Shown: in pieces, positions 33,261-46,650 of the stretch | Layout of the letters: each line of letters begins with the position of its first letter | How positions within the stretch are numbered: the stretch's first letter is position 1 | NCBI GenBank assembly: GCA_036346375.1 | Contig: CM070515.1 | Location: 14,592,423 to 14,656,422, forward strand | Reading direction: 5' to 3' | DNA from: Guadua angustifolia | Lineage: Eukaryota > Streptophyta > Magnoliopsida > Poales > Poaceae | DNA: 64,000 nucleotides | The notes under the pieces: generated by a model | Database searches by the model: none | What the model saw: the letters and a program-made list of their open reading frames with translations, nothing else | What the model was told of the DNA's origin: nothing | Translations under genes and position numbers: made by a program

Positions 33261-35259
33261 GAAAAAGAATATATAATAGAACAAATCCAGTGCATATCAA
33301 CTTCTGACGATCCAACTCAGTGTGCCCTGTTATTACCCATCACTGATGCTAGTTTCTTCTTCATTTTTGAAGAAAGATGCCAGTTCCTTTGGGTTTGTGC
33401 TCAAATTATTCTATGTGGAGAGAGCTATCAAACTTGGACTTCACCACCAATTCTTGGCCTCATTTTCGTAATCGACGACATTACAAGTACTCATGCTAAA
33501 TAACAAAGAAGATAATACAAAAGGCAGAAGCCAAAGTTAGGAAACGAGCAGGAGAAAGGGGGATTCTGCTGACTACACGTGGTTTACAAGTTAGATAAGA
33601 TGAAGTGTCCAGAACACAAAAGGTTTATTCGATTTGTTAGCACTCAATCTTTGATAACTAAGCATTTTAAATAGCTGCAATTATTAAGAAGCATCACGCA
33701 TGGACCAAAAAAAAAAACTTTGCCGTGAAGGATCAATCATAGGGAATTGAGGAATGTTGAGACGACTTCTCTATTAATTTAAATTTCATGTTTCATGGCG
33801 AAGAAGTTATCCCTATAGTTTCCCATATGAAACTGTGAGGAAAGTACGCTTGTAACTAGTATATAGCTTAATTAATTCTGTTCATGCTAACATCACAGTG
33901 CACATCTTTCAACGCCTCTCAGTTTTGGTCCGTTGACCCTACCTATTATTCCCTTTATACCGAACGATTGCATTTCACCCATAATACTGACTGGCATAGA
34001 AGGAAAAGGCATCAAATGTAAAGTCAACACAGCCTGATTCAAAATCCACCTAATTTTTGCATCGACGCTTCTAAATTCTCGGGAATTAATCCGATGGTTT
34101 TCACGAGCAAAAAATTAACTCACTTGTTTTTTTTTTGTGATGGTGCATATTGATTTTCTTGCTTAACAAATGTAAGGCAAAATAATTAAAAATTTCCCAT
34201 TTTAAATTTTAAAAGATTAAATTCATATTTCTTGTGCCAATATGGTCAAACAAAAACGTGCTCTTAATCTTGGGCTATGCAATCTGCATGCCATTTGGTT
34301 TCTTGCCGGGAAGTGATTGGGAAATAGCTGTGGTTTAGGCCAATGGCCACGGTAGCCAGTGGAACCAAACAGAGAAAAAGAGAAAATTCCTTATTTATCA
34401 TGCAAAGTACCACTTTTTCTGATATGCTATTGAAAATTTGTTCTTTCCTCCTGTGCCACCATTTCCATTTCATTGACCTCTCATGCCACTTTCATCATTT
34501 GACCGTGGGCTGGCTGTCAAATTGGACAGAAAAGATGTTCATGCCCTTCATTTTCCACTTTTCTTTTTTCTTTCCCGTTGCGGTGATGTAACCATAGAGA
34601 TCGAGTTCTACAAATTTGCAAATTCCATCAACATCCTCATCCTAACCCTCAAATTGAAACCTCCACCACCTATGCTGCCACCTTGCGCTCTGATCCAACC
34701 CCTCCTATTGTTACTTCTTCACCATAGGCATGCTAGCCACCAGTCACGCCGATTGTGACCTCAAGGGTCCTTTAACTCTGAATGTATCCAACCCCACTGA
34801 ATCAACGATGCAGTGGCAAAATCAAGCGGCTAGGTGGCCATGGAGGCAGTGGAATCAACGATGCCGCTGCGGAATCAAACATTGTGATGACGAAATTGAG
34901 CAATCCAATGAAGGAATCAAGTGGCACAGTGGTGGAGTCAAACAAAATTTACAACGGCTAGTGATGGGAGAGATAGACTTGGGAAAGGCAGATCCGGCAA
35001 GGAGGATGGGGAAGAGTTTTAGGGAGGAGCTGTGGCGGATCCGATAAGAATCTTGTCTCTCATCTCATCTCGATCTAGCAAGGAGTCGTGGGGGAGCATG
35101 ATTAGTAGAGGCTAGTGGTGAGAGGGGTGGAGCGGCCATGGCAAGAGGTGTGGGAAGGAGCTACACTTGTGAGGAGACAAGAGCAAAGGAGAAGATGAGG
35201 AGTAAGATGGGCAAAAAAAATCTAACAAGCTATGCTATGCTAACGGCTGATTGACCTAA
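33261..35259. other. Intergenic, no gene recognised
   Basis: Contains frames up to 105 codons (34730-35047) without a recognisable domain, and T-rich and A-rich runs. Confidence 0.45.
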
Positions 35260-35595
35260 GGGTACTCCCAATGCTCCTATATCAGCAGTTCTTCAACATG
35301 CTATGTAAAATTAATGCTTACATGAAAAAAGATTAAAGAAGAGAGACATATAAATTATTTCTTGCATGAGAAACGGTTTGGACACACAAACTAAAGGAAG
35401 ATACAACAAAAACATGCATTGGAAAGAGGAGAGTTGTATCCAACTTCATTATATGTCTTGCATGATATTCATTTAATATTCTCTATGTATTTGTGCTAAG
35501 ATACAAAGGATTGGAGAAATAGTATCTAGTACTATTTATTTAATGATGTGGATATTTTTAGACATGGCTATAGAAACCATGCATTGTGAGTGCCC
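35260..35595. mobile_element. MITE with TAA duplication, 336 bp
   Basis: Ends read inward: GGGTACTCCCAATGCTCC and GGGCACTCACAATGCATGG. TAA lies on both sides (35257-35259 and 35596-35598). It fits a PIF/Harbinger-derived family with CACTCCCAATG ends that is common in grasses. Confidence 0.8.
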
Positions 35596-35598
35596 TAA

Positions 35599-37206
35599 TA
35601 GAGCTAATGGAAGTGGCATGAAAGAGATGCAAAAAATTTGTCAGTGGCATAGAAGGAAACACAAATTTTTCGATGACTAGTAGCGTGTCCGTCTGGCGGT
35701 CTGAGGGGGTTGGCGATTTGGGGAGGAGGAGGGGGGGAGGAGGAGGGGTTTTAGGGAGGGCCAATTTTTCTTATTTTTTTATTAAATGGAGTGGCATGGT
35801 GGGTAATTCCAAGTAAATGACGCAGAAAGAAACTCCTACATTATATAGAAGAGATATATTAGGAAAGGGAATTGTCTATTGATAAGTTGCATGATTTTTT
35901 TCTCAATTTTAGCCACTTTTTTTAGTCATAAGATTTGCATCCAATGGCTACTATGTTTTACTTACCCCTCATCTCTACAAAATACAAAAATATAAATAAA
36001 AAATTCTAATCTGGATAAAAATAAAGTAAACATAAGTGAACCCAACAAAATACAAAAAAATTCTAACCTATAGACAAAAATAAATAAACCTGGTGAACCT
36101 TACAAAAAAAAAAACAAAAAAAACTAAAAACTACAGTAAAATAGTACTAAAATTGTACATTGCTTAGTCTTACCGAACTTTAGGTGACGGAGAGATAAGT
36201 AAATTAAAGACAGCTAATAATTAGTAAATCCGTTAGGAAAAATGGTAACTCTGTCTAGTAAATAAGTGATTTTCTCGTGAAAAAAAGCAGAGGCGAGTAA
36301 CGCCTAAAGCTGAGAGGGGATCTAAAAGTAAATATCTCAAGTGCTGGGACCATACGAGGTAGACCCCGCATCCATGATCCGTCTACTACTCTCCTCTTCT
36401 TATCTGCTACAGCAATTATATATTTCTCCCAAAGGCAATTATGGCGTGCTTTACTTACCTGCTGCCTATTTTTTCTTTCCTTGACAAAATCGTTTTGTTA
36501 ATTAGGAAAAAAGAAAGAGTGCATGTGAACTAGAGAGGAGGAAAAAAAAAGGTGGGAGAAAAAGGGATATATTAGAGGTTGTCTGGAAGAAATTATGAAA
36601 GTTAGGTTGCCAAAATCCTTAATTTGTTGCTCTCCTTGTGTTCTACACTTCTACTAGAGTTTCTGATGTCTCCTTGCTCCTGAGCTCCATTTTGGGACAG
36701 AGGAGCGTGGAAGTGTGCTTCTAGTTTTTCAAAATTTTTTGTGTTCTCCTCAAATAATTTTTCTTTCTTTGTTTTACCTTTGCTGCAACTGTTGTGTCCG
36801 AAATTGTGGTGATTTCTTGGTTTTCTTTTGGCCTGCAAAATCCGGGAAAAGAAGGGGATCTGCCATATATATGTGCTATGTTTGATAAATCCTGAGTCGT
36901 ATTATCACTTCCTTTTTTTTTCCTACAGATTTTACTGTTTCCTTTCCAATTTCTTCTTCAAGTAATTTTCTTATATTTCCCTTTCTCTCTGTTTTTCCTT
37001 TCCTTCCAAACCCGCTCTTGTGCCGTAAAACTCTGGGTTTGTTGCAAGAAAGATCTCATCTTTGAGCAGCGACGGGTTTATGGGTTTTTTTCGGCTTCCT
37101 AATCCCTAATCCTAACCCCGCATGAGATCTCGTGAGCTCTCGTTAGGTGGATAAAAATTGCAGCTTTTATAGTTCTAGTCCAAGAATCGGTTGCAGACTT
37201 GCAGTC
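35599..37206. other. Upstream region and probable 5' leader of the AHL gene
   Basis: AT-rich up to about 36400, then T/C-rich (36900-37010) in the style of a plant 5' untranslated leader. A GTG-led frame opens 60 bases before the chosen ATG but has no Met. No other gene is seen. Confidence 0.5.
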
Positions 37207-38333
37207 ATGGATGTGAGGTCCGAGCAAGGGCTAATGGCGGGTAGGGATCTGTTCGGCATGCCCAAGAGCCCGCCGGCGCCGGCTCCGCCGTCATCCGCAG
37301 CCATGCAGAGCGTGCGCATGGCTTACACTGCGGACGGCACCCCTGTGTTCACCCCGGTGAGCTCTGCGGTCGCGCCGCCGGCTTACCGACCGGGTCCTGC
37401 GGCACCCGTCTCTAGCATGTCCGTCACCAGGGCTGTCGGAGGCAATGGCGCGGCGGCGCTGCCGGACACGGGGGAACCGGTGGCCAAGAAGAAGCGCGGG
37501 CGGCCAAGGAAGTACGGGCCCGACGGGTCCATGTCGCTGGCATTGGTGACTGCGTCGACAGCTGCAGTGTCGACGGCAGTGCCGCATGGTGCTTCTGGGC
37601 CGTTCTCACCCTCGCCGTCGAAGCCGGCGAGTCTCGTGCCATCGGCGTCGCCGGACGGAGGGAAGAAGCGGGGCCGGCCTAAGGGGTCTACCAACAAGCT
37701 GCGCATGAATGCTGTTGGTAATATCTCGATTTCCCTATCATTATACTCTGTGTGTTAGACGCTATTCACCTTGTTAAGATTTTGCTGTGATTTTTTAGGC
37801 TCAAGATTACTAAGAATTGAAGAAAAAAACTATTATTTCTTTTTTTGCTTATGTATAATTGATATAGTAGAAATATTAGAAAAAAAAACTGTCCTTGAAG
37901 TGGCTTAAGGTTTCTAATTGGCTCCAGTTAGAGGTTAGATCGCTTGCACACTCTACTGTGTTAGCACTGAAGAGTAAACTGCTAGTGAAATTATCCTTCT
38001 AGCCTTTCCTCCCTTCTTTTCTTTTTATTAGTTCATAGTGTAAAACTCTAAATATTTGATAGACAGGTTTACCTACAATTGTTTCAGTGATTCATGTTTT
38101 GATGTCTTGTTGAGGATATTATAGAATTTTCTTATGTGCATACCTTTTTTTAATCAATGTGAAATTGATGTGTGTTGACTTCATCTTTGTTGAAGTATTC
38201 GGTTTACATAGTTAGTCGTTGTCCTAATTTAAAGCCATGTTGCAGGGTCAGCAGGAGTTGGATTTACACCTCATGTCATTACTGTTCAAGCTGGAGAGGT
38301 ATAGCATGCCATTTTGCAGTTGAACTTATTAAT

Positions 38334-38382
<49 letters not shown>

Positions 38383-39960
38383 TCATATTTGATTTTCCAG
38401 GTTCCTGATGCATGTTTCTACATTACTTTTGGAGTTTCCAGTTTGTCACTTTGATGTCGGTGTTTCTAGCTTTTTCTCTCTATAGTGTGGTTAAACGTTT
38501 TAGGACAAGCAGAATTGGCACAAAATCCCCTCTTGATCATGTGCAATTCTTTTAGTTTTTTTTCTCCCCTTTCTAACTTGTAAATCTCATTCAACCTTCA
38601 TGTTTGATATCTTTTCTTAGATAGTCTTTGATAATTATATCTAATTATCAATACCTGTTTCATCAAGCACAAAATCTAGTTTGCATTAAATCAATGCTAT
38701 TTGACCAGGCTTTTATGTTTTGCTTTAGAAGATTTACAGTTTTACCATAAGTCATGTTGTTTATGATTTTTATTACTGCTGCTTTGCTACAAGTTTTTTT
38801 TTTAAAAAAAATTCTTTGCATAACTTAGATGCTACATTTCCTTCTTTTAGAAAGTGTTAAGGTAGCGAGTTCTGAAGTTATTACCACTGTTTCCCCAAAA
38901 TTAATGAAAAAACGCTTCAACTCTACTTTTCAGGATGTGTCCGCAAAGATTATGTCATTCTCTCAGCATGGAACTCGTGCAGTTTGTGTTCTGTCAGCAA
39001 ATGGCGCCATATCAAATGTAACACTTCGCCAAACTTCTACTTCAGGTGGAACTGTAACATATGAGGTTTGTACTTTTAACCAGTGGAAGAGACTAATCCT
39101 CTCTGAAATAGAGATCATGTTGTGAGCTGTTGGTAGTAAAGCTCCTGAGTTATCATGAGAGGCGTAAAATTCCTGCAAAGTTGTGGATGCACTGTCTATA
39201 TGCAATGTAGAATATGTCAATTGTAAATGCTGATTACTTGTTTTCTCCACAGGGCCGATTTGAGATATTGTCACTGTCTGGGTCATTCCTTACAATGGAC
39301 AATGGAAGCCAGCGTAGCCGAACTGGGGGGCTCAGTGTTTCATTGGCTGGTCCTGATGGTCGTCTCTTGGGTGGTGGGGTTGCAGGACTTCTCATAGCAG
39401 CTTCACCGGTCCAGGTATTGTTTTCTACCTTGCAGCGATCCCAAGCTCGTTTATTAGAAACAATATATACCTTGATGTAGAATATTTGCTTCATGGTTTT
39501 GACCTCCACGGCAATTTCACCATTTACTCTCAGTAATCAAAAGGAAGACTTGGTTTGGTGTCCTGTCAGTAGCTCAACATCATTGCAACTTTTTTTCGTG
39601 TGCTCAAAAAGGAAAACTGTCAATGACATGAGATGCCTTAACCATGGGCAATTTTGCTTAACTGGATTTTATGCACAAGACAACATTGTCGATTACCAGT
39701 GTTACTCATATTATCTGCAGATAGTAGTGGGAAGCTTCAATGCTGACGGGAAAAAGGAGTCAAAGCAGCAGGTTCTGTCCGACCCCGCATCCGCACCGCT
39801 GAAGGTTGCTCCGACCACCGGGATGGGGCCGCCCAGTAGCCCCCCTTCAAGAGGTACATTGAGCGAATCGTCTGGTGGCACTGGAAGCCCGCTACACAAA
39901 GGCATCACCACCAGCAACAATAACCAACCGCCGATCTTGTCTAGCATGCCCTGGAAATGA
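37207..39960 (+). CDS. AT-hook motif nuclear-localized (AHL) protein, two AT-hooks
   Basis: A DNA-binding protein that contacts the minor groove of AT-rich DNA and assembles through its PPC/DUF296 domain. Five exons in frame: 37207-37717, 38246-38298, 38934-39065, 39253-39414, 39721-39960, giving 365 aa. Residues 1-90 are Ala/Pro-rich. AT-hook 1 is KKKRGRPRKYGPDG (94-107) and AT-hook 2 is KKRGRPKG (153-160). The PPC domain runs from about 177 to 300, with GFTPHVITVQAGEDV, VCVLSANGAISNVTLRQ, the core GRFEILSLSGSF (233-244), GGLSVSLAGPDGRLLGG and VVGSF. A low-complexity Ser/Pro tail ends SSMPWK. Two AT-hooks plus introns in the PPC region fit the type II/clade B AHLs, in contrast to the intronless type I. 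Start Met 37207 is the first ATG of the open frame. Nuclear location is inferred from the family. Confidence 0.95.
38338..38378 (+). repeat. (CT)n microsatellite in AHL intron 2
   Basis: About twenty CT units, starting 40 bases after the exon 2 donor. Likely polymorphic. Confidence 0.95.
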
Positions 39961-42127
39961 GCTTTGCATCCTTGACCCAAATTCGGACTTTGGTAGACTG
40001 TCGATGAACTGCCTCTCTGGCAGAACACAGCAATGGCGCTTTGGTGCCGCTTGTTTCTCTAACTAGCTCCAATGTAGTGTAAATCTGAAGTTTAATTAGG
40101 GGAGGATTTTAGCTGGTAAGTGTAGCTGTTGTGTAGGTTTCACCCTGAATTTCTGTATTAGGTAGTTGTCTATTGTTATTGAGTAATGCTTCTATGCTTT
40201 CCCTTCCGATACAAGTTGCATAAATCTTGAAGTAAGTGAAGATGAATCACTATTTATCCTTTATTCATGCTTTAATATTTGTGCAACTTTTAGAAAGAAA
40301 GAGCATAGAAGAACCTCTCTTATTGTTGTCTTGAGTTTTTCTTTGAGATATGATTATGTGATCCTATGCAGCATTATCAAATATCATTGTTCTTATGTTC
40401 AATCAATTTATGTATTGCCCGTTTATTTCCTGCAAAACTATGTTCTTTTGCAGCTGACCACCTTTGCTGCTGCTACTGCGCTACATTTGCTACTACTAGA
40501 TTTGGTATGCTTAAACACTAGCGGCCAGGTGTGTTTGTCAAAAGATTTTCGTAGTCAGCTTCCATGCCGTACCTTTTAGGACGCCTGCATAGAATGAGGA
40601 TCGCATATTCTCTGCTGTCACGGCAGAGTGCTGTTGAGGCACTGCCATGGCAGACGATACGACGTCTTGCAAGCTCTCTGTGCAGTCGAACTGGAGAGGG
40701 GCGAAAACAAAACGACTCATTTTTCAGCAGCAAAATGAAGACGTCCGCAAAGTGAGTCATTTTTCCGTGACAAGATGAACTAGAATAGGCATCCCTTAGT
40801 GGCAAAAATCACCCTTTATTAAGCTGCAAAATGAGCTGGGCAGTGACAAGAATCAGATCAACACAACAACTGGCAAGTGCTATAGCAAAACATTCTTTGA
40901 ACATACAGCTATAAGAGTCGGCCAACCAATTTTTGCGGCTGTGTTTAACAATGCAACTTCAGTTGGTAAAGCATACTGTCGACTAAGAGCAGTTTAAAAA
41001 GACATGCTATTATACTATTCCGATAAGATATTCTTGATTGCATTTGAGTTTGATTCTACATCCTTCAATTTTTCATTCTTCCACAGAACTAACCGTTAGG
41101 ATTTTCAGGTAAATATGGGGTTTGGACCAATTCATCCACATTCTACAGCATCATCTATGGAGCAGATCTCACGCATGGCATACTACTGTTAGTTTCTCAA
41201 GAAAATCCGGTTGACAACATCCAATGGCATCGCATATGCAGGGTACTCCATCGCTAGGGGACTAAACTACAAATGAATTTTTTAAAGCTTTCTTGACACT
41301 AATTTATTCTTATTTATTATAATCTCGATCTATTGTTTGAGACCCAAATCGAGCCGATGCCCGACTGAGATGAGCCTAACGATCCTACGATTCGAAGTTG
41401 ACACTTGTTCCAAATCAACTAATGTTAGTTTTCACGCAAAAGAAAATCTGACTGAACTATGGAGCAGATTTTAATGGCATACTACTGTTAGTTTCTCAAG
41501 AAAATCCGGTTGAGCATTTTTTTGCAACCTCTCCATCAATGAAAGCCCTGCTTGCAACAGGTCAACAGATTCAGCAAATGGCTTACAGTCTCAATTAATT
41601 CAAATACCATACTACAACATCCCCATGATAAAATAGCACGCTGTGGGAAGAAATATAAACACCTGCAAGTCCAAAGTACCTGTGGTAGATATATACTGCA
41701 TTATCTTGAGTTAATAATAGTTTGAAAGGAAGAGAACGGACTTCTAGAAGATTTAAATCAAAGAAAATGAGAAGGAAAATACTATTTGGAATTTTAGAAA
41801 TTTACATATGTTGTGTCAGCATGATGTCAGTGAAGATTTTCAGAATTAATTTTCTTTGCATAGGAAAAGGATTTATTGTATCAGCATAACTCAATGATGA
41901 TGTCAGCTAGGTGCTTTGTTTTTTTTTTTGTCCGAATTATTTTTCAAAAGAAAAAGACGGCCAAGGCCAACATGTGGGCTCGGATCCATAGCCTTGCACC
42001 GGTCCACCATGGACTAGGTGCATGACGACTACGACTCGAGGATCGAAGGTTCGCTGGATTTCGGCGGCACGGTGGAGGGAGGCAAGGGGAGAAGAGAGCA
42101 TGGCGAAGGATCCCAAGGAAGAGGTAT
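39961..42127. other. AHL 3' flank and intergenic sequence
   Basis: The first 250-300 bases are the probable 3' untranslated region. No further gene is recognised. Frames at 40331-40805 and 41944-42162 lack domains. Confidence 0.5.
41153..41514. repeat. Dispersed direct repeat, about 60 bp, two copies
   Basis: Copies at about 41153-41214 and 41456-41513 share CTATGGAGCAGAT and GGCATACTACTGTTAGTTTC followed by TCAAGAAAATCCGGTTGA. Confidence 0.85.
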
Positions 42128-44386
42128 ATAAGAAGATTAGAGGTTATATTATTCTTTAGCACTAGATTCTTGTATAGAGTAAGGATCTAAAAGGTTCAAG
42201 AGGTTGTCTAAAAGGTTGAGAGGTTGTTGAGATCGCTTTGCAACACTTTCTTGTCATAGTTGCTTCAACAGTTTTAATTCATATTCTTTGTTCTTGAGAT
42301 CGTGCACACTCGCACAATATCTCACAAAACTGATCTAATCTAAGGGCTACAACGATAAAAGGGTATTAAAGTGTAACAAGTGGTATCAGAGCAAGACCAG
42401 ATTAATCAGACTTGTGAGAAGGTCGGTAAAGCGCAGATGGCATAAAATCAAGATTGATGTTGACAATATGGAATCAAGTGGACAAATTTGATGGCATATG
42501 AAATTTAAGCATGCGATAATGTATGATAAAGGATGTCCTTGTCCAACAAGAGTTAATCGCTACTCTAGAAGAGGATAAATTGGAAAAGATTCTCCACTGA
42601 AGAATAGAAGGTGATATAGTAGAAAGCTGTTAGTGTAACCCATCTATGTCTCTCGAATGAGGTAAAGTACTCGGTGATCAAGAAGAATTTGCTGAAGAAA
42701 TTATGGATACTTAGAGGAATTATATATGACAAAATCATTGACAAAACGGTTGACAACTATACAGGTTATGTATGAAGAAAGGTACATGGTTCGTTGACAA
42801 TCTTAATGTATTCAACAAACTTATCACACACCTAACTAGTGTGGATGAGAAAATTAGGAAGAACGATAAGGTCATCATACTTGCATAATCTCTACCACCA
42901 TCTAGAGAGCAATTATTGATGAATATTCTCATCATGAAAAGCATTTAACTTCAATAAGGCAATTGCATAACTATTTGAAGCAAAGCCCTTGAAAAACCTA
43001 TTATAATCTTCATCCTCACTGATTAAGCATTGGTTATTGCAGGTGGAAGAAAGAGTTACAGGAAGAAGGGCAAAAGTAAGAGCTTACATATATGCTATCT
43101 ATGTGACAAGGAATGTCATATGATAAAAGACTGTCTAAGTTTGAAGCAAATGAAAAGTGCATGCTCAATGGTGGTAGCAAAAGATGATTCAAATGTACTT
43201 GTCGTTAGTCTATTATGTACTTCTCATGGATGAATATTAGATTCAGGTTGTTGCTTCCATATATGTTCAACAAGGGGGATATTCAATTAAGGATCTCTAC
43301 ACCCGATGCATAAACTATTCAATTAGATGATTGCAAAGAGTATGCAATTATTGAGGTGAAAACAATTATATTGGAGATGTATGATGGAGCACATCACGCA
43401 TTGATAGGAGTTCGGCATGTTCTAGCTTAAAGAAGAATCTAATATCTGTGAGGTCGCTTGAACTCGAACGTTGTGAGGTATCACTTCGAGGTGGAGTCAT
43501 GTGAGTTACTTGCAAAAGGTAGTTAATTATGAAACTAGGTTATTATAAAAAGAATTTGGAGCAATATAGGATATCGATTGATGGAAAACTTAAAGAAAGG
43601 GTAACCAATGAGAGGCCTGATAAAAATTCTAATCAGGAGAAGAAAATAGTGTCATCAATGGTAGATATTTAGATCTCAACTGCAGTTATGTATGGAACTA
43701 AAAGGCGGTTGCAAAATCTAGCAGACGCAAAGGCAAGGTGCAAGATGTTGGAAGAAGAAGACTTGGCGGGACCAACCACGTGGTATCAACAAGTAGATGG
43801 AGTTCAAAGGTTGTACAAACCTATGAAATGTAGGAAGTCAAAGTGGAGATTGCTAATTATGGTGACTCATATTTAGTCTTTTAGGATTTGGAAAAGTGTG
43901 CTAGTTGAATTAGGATTAATAGAATTAGGATTTCTACTTTCTTTCAAAGTTGTATTTCTACTTACTTTGAAAGTGGATTGAGGGGGCTATACAAACCTAT
44001 AGGGTGGTTATGGAGAACCCAAGCAATCAATAAGCTACAAATCAACTCATCTAAAGTAAGAGATGCACAAGAAGATTAGATGTTAGGTTATTTTTTAGTA
44101 CTAGATTTTTGTATAAAGTAAAGATCTAAGGGCCCTAAAAATTTTGAGAGGTTATGAGAAAGCAACAATCCATTATACTCTTTTGAGGTTGTACTTAAAA
44201 AATTTACCATTGGTTTTGCTAAATCTTTCTTTCTTGTTGTTGTTGCTTCAACACCATTATTTTAGTTTTCTTTACGAAATTCATCTTCTTCCTTTTTGAG
44301 ATCATGCACACTCGTGCCATATCTCATAAAATTCTAATCCAATCCAAAGAGTTGTTATGCATAAGAAGGAGTATCAGAGTGTAATA
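42128..44386 (+). mobile_element. Degenerate Copia remnant with diverged LTRs
   Basis: Two diverged direct repeats (about 42128-42378 and 44066-44386) share AAGAAGATTAGA, CTAGATT-TTGTATA-AGTA, GATC-TGCACACTCG and a GTGTAA end. Directly after the first is TGGTATCAGAGC (42381-42392), the initiator-Met primer-binding site typical of Ty1/Copia. Between them, stop-ridden frames retain a gag zinc knuckle CYLCDKECHMIKDC (about 43103-43144, intact C-x2-C-x4-H-x4-C) and a protease-like DSGCCFHICST (about 43236). Integrase and RT are missing. This is an old, internally deleted copy. Confidence 0.82.
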
Positions 44387-46327
44387 AGAAAGGAGTAAAA
44401 GAAGCTTTATTTTAATTATTACCCACTAAGGCGTTGGGACCTGATGATTTTCTAGCTCACTTCTTCTAAAAAAATCTAGGATACATGTGGTGATGATATC
44501 ACTGGAGCGGTGCTGAGAGCTATAAGTGGAGAATATAGTCTAGAGAGGTTGACAATACATTCATTGATTTGATCCCTAACGTTTCTAATCCTTATTCTTT
44601 GGGATAGTTTGCTCAATTAGCCTGTACTGCAATGCGGTGTACAAAATCATCTCAAAAGCACTGGCTAACTGGTTGAAATCAATCCTTCTAGATATCATCT
44701 CCGAAGAGCAATTAGCTTTTACCCCAGGAAGAATCATCACCAACAATGTGTTGGCGGCTTATGAATGTCTGCATTTCATGAGAACAAACAAATTGAAGAG
44801 GAGGAATGCATATTGTGCATTGAAGTTGGACATGACTAAGGCTTACAATCGGGTTGAGTGGAGCTATTTGGAGGTAATCATGCTCAAGCCAGGTTTTAGG
44901 CTGGACTTGGTTAGGAAAATTATGAAGTGGGTGGTTTTGGTGTCCTACTCAGCTTTATTTTATGGAGAACATTTAGAGCAGTTCTCTCCTATCTGGGGAC
45001 TACATCAAGGTGACCCAATTTCTCCTTACTTGTTTCTTCTTTGTGCTGAAGGCCTTTCTTGTATTCTCAAGGAGGATTCAAGTAACCTTCTTCAAGGTAT
45101 TCAATTAGTTTTTTAAGCTCCATAGATAAACCATCTCATTTTTGATGATGAGAGTTTATTATTTTTCAAAGCAGATGAGATGGGTGCTAATGCGGTGAAT
45201 GCAGCTCTAACATGCTACTGTAATGCTTCTGAACAGTCAGTTAATTTTGCCAGGTCATCCATCTATTTCAGCAAGGGTATATCTGAACAAAGAAGGTGTA
45301 TGGTCAAAGAAATCGTTCATGTTCCAAATGAAGCGCTGTGGGAGAGATACTTTGGTCTTCCTTGTTTTATGGGTTGATCAACAGATGAATCTGGGCTGCG
45401 AGAAGGAAAGTGTTGCATGAGGGAGAATTCCAAAGTCCTTTTGCCACCAAGGGATTTATTATCATTTTCTGCAGATATGGAGGAGATTTGTCAGAAACCA
45501 AGTTCAAATGCTGGTCAGAAAATTCTCATCCTAGATGGATTCCCCCACCGGCAGATGAGCTCAAGATCAACGTAGATGTTGCTATGTGCCGGGATGGCGG
45601 TAAGGGAGCGATCAGTGCGGTCTGTAGAGACCGTACAGGACGCTTTGTTGCTACAAGTTCAGTGGTGATTATTGATATCGAAGAACCTGGCTATTCTTGA
45701 GGCCCTAGCATGCAATGAGGCTATCAATCTTGCGTCTGATTGCTATATATCTTCATAAGATTTGCCTTGCATCAGATTGCCTCGAGGTTGTGAATAATAT
45801 GAAGAAGCCTGGATGATGCTTATATGTGATGATCTTACAGAAGATGCTTGTCGAGGCGAGGAATTTCGATTCAGTCTCTTTCCGTTTCGAAGTGGGAGTT
45901 CAAACTATGATGCTCACTATTTGGCAAAACATGCTCGTAGCTCATCGAACGGGCGTCATATCAATCATATCTGGTTGATGTCTCCTCCAAACTTTATTGA
46001 CGTAACTAACGGTTTCAATCGCATGAATAAAGCTCCTACTTCCTTTCAAAACAAAAACAAATTGAACCATTATTCCCTAACCATCACCGAACAGCGTGAG
46101 ATTTAATACCGATATCATCCACCTAGGCGTGCGTCGGCTTCGCCTTCGCCGCTGCGGTGTGCCATGCGATGGAGAATGCTCATGAGAGTTCTAGGTGCTA
46201 TCTCGGTTTTGTTCTAAAGATACCTACACGAGCTACGTATCAGGTGTAATCCACCCGTAGGGTGTAATTGTGCGGGCTGGTTTTGGTTTGGGGCACCAAA
46301 TCGGCATGGAAGTTTTTCCAAAAAAAA
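44387..46327 (+). mobile_element. LINE (L1-like) fragment 1, 5'-truncated, RT plus RNase H
   Basis: The RT part starts within the GPDDF region (about 44449) and carries the frame 44637-45116: YKIISKALANWLK, CALKLDMTKAYNRVEWSYLE, LHQGDPISPYLFLLCAEGLS, then a decayed FDDE in place of FADD near 45140. A deletion joins RT to an RNase H-like tail (WIPPPADELKINVDVAMCRDGG, about 45537-45601). Several stops and frameshifts are present. The 3' end is an A-run at about 46319-46327. RT followed by plant RNase H is the usual order in plant L1 lineages. No target-site duplication was found. Confidence 0.82.
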
Positions 46328-46381
46328 TTGATGATGTGGTCTATGTAGTTCTATAGCACACTTTAGTCTCAGCTTCAAAAA

Positions 46382-46505
46382 GTCAAAGTTTGCTAGAAGA
46401 ATGTTATCGAAAAAAGTTTGCTCGAAGAAATAAATAAGATAAGTTTGCTCAAAGAATGTTCTCGGACAAGTTTGCTAGAAGAAACAAATAAGATAAGTTT
46501 GATGT
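46382..46505. repeat. Short imperfect tandem repeat (AAGTTTGCTNGAAGAA)
   Basis: AAGTTTGCT followed by AGAAGAATGTT or GAAGAAATAAATAAGATA alternates four times. Confidence 0.75.
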
Positions 46506-46650
46506 GAGTAATAACATTTGTCTTTTCTCCGTTCCCCACTTCCTTCTGATTTATCGTTTGTCTAGAACTCGGTCTTTCATCTTGTTAATTCCACAAGTAT
46601 GTGTTGATTAACATCTTGTGTCGACACTTTCATGCAAAAATGATCATTTT

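Noticed and set aside
33042..33503. 153-codon plus frame as a gene
   Set aside because: It is kept open by a 54-bp duplication, is AT-rich, and has no domain or splice context.
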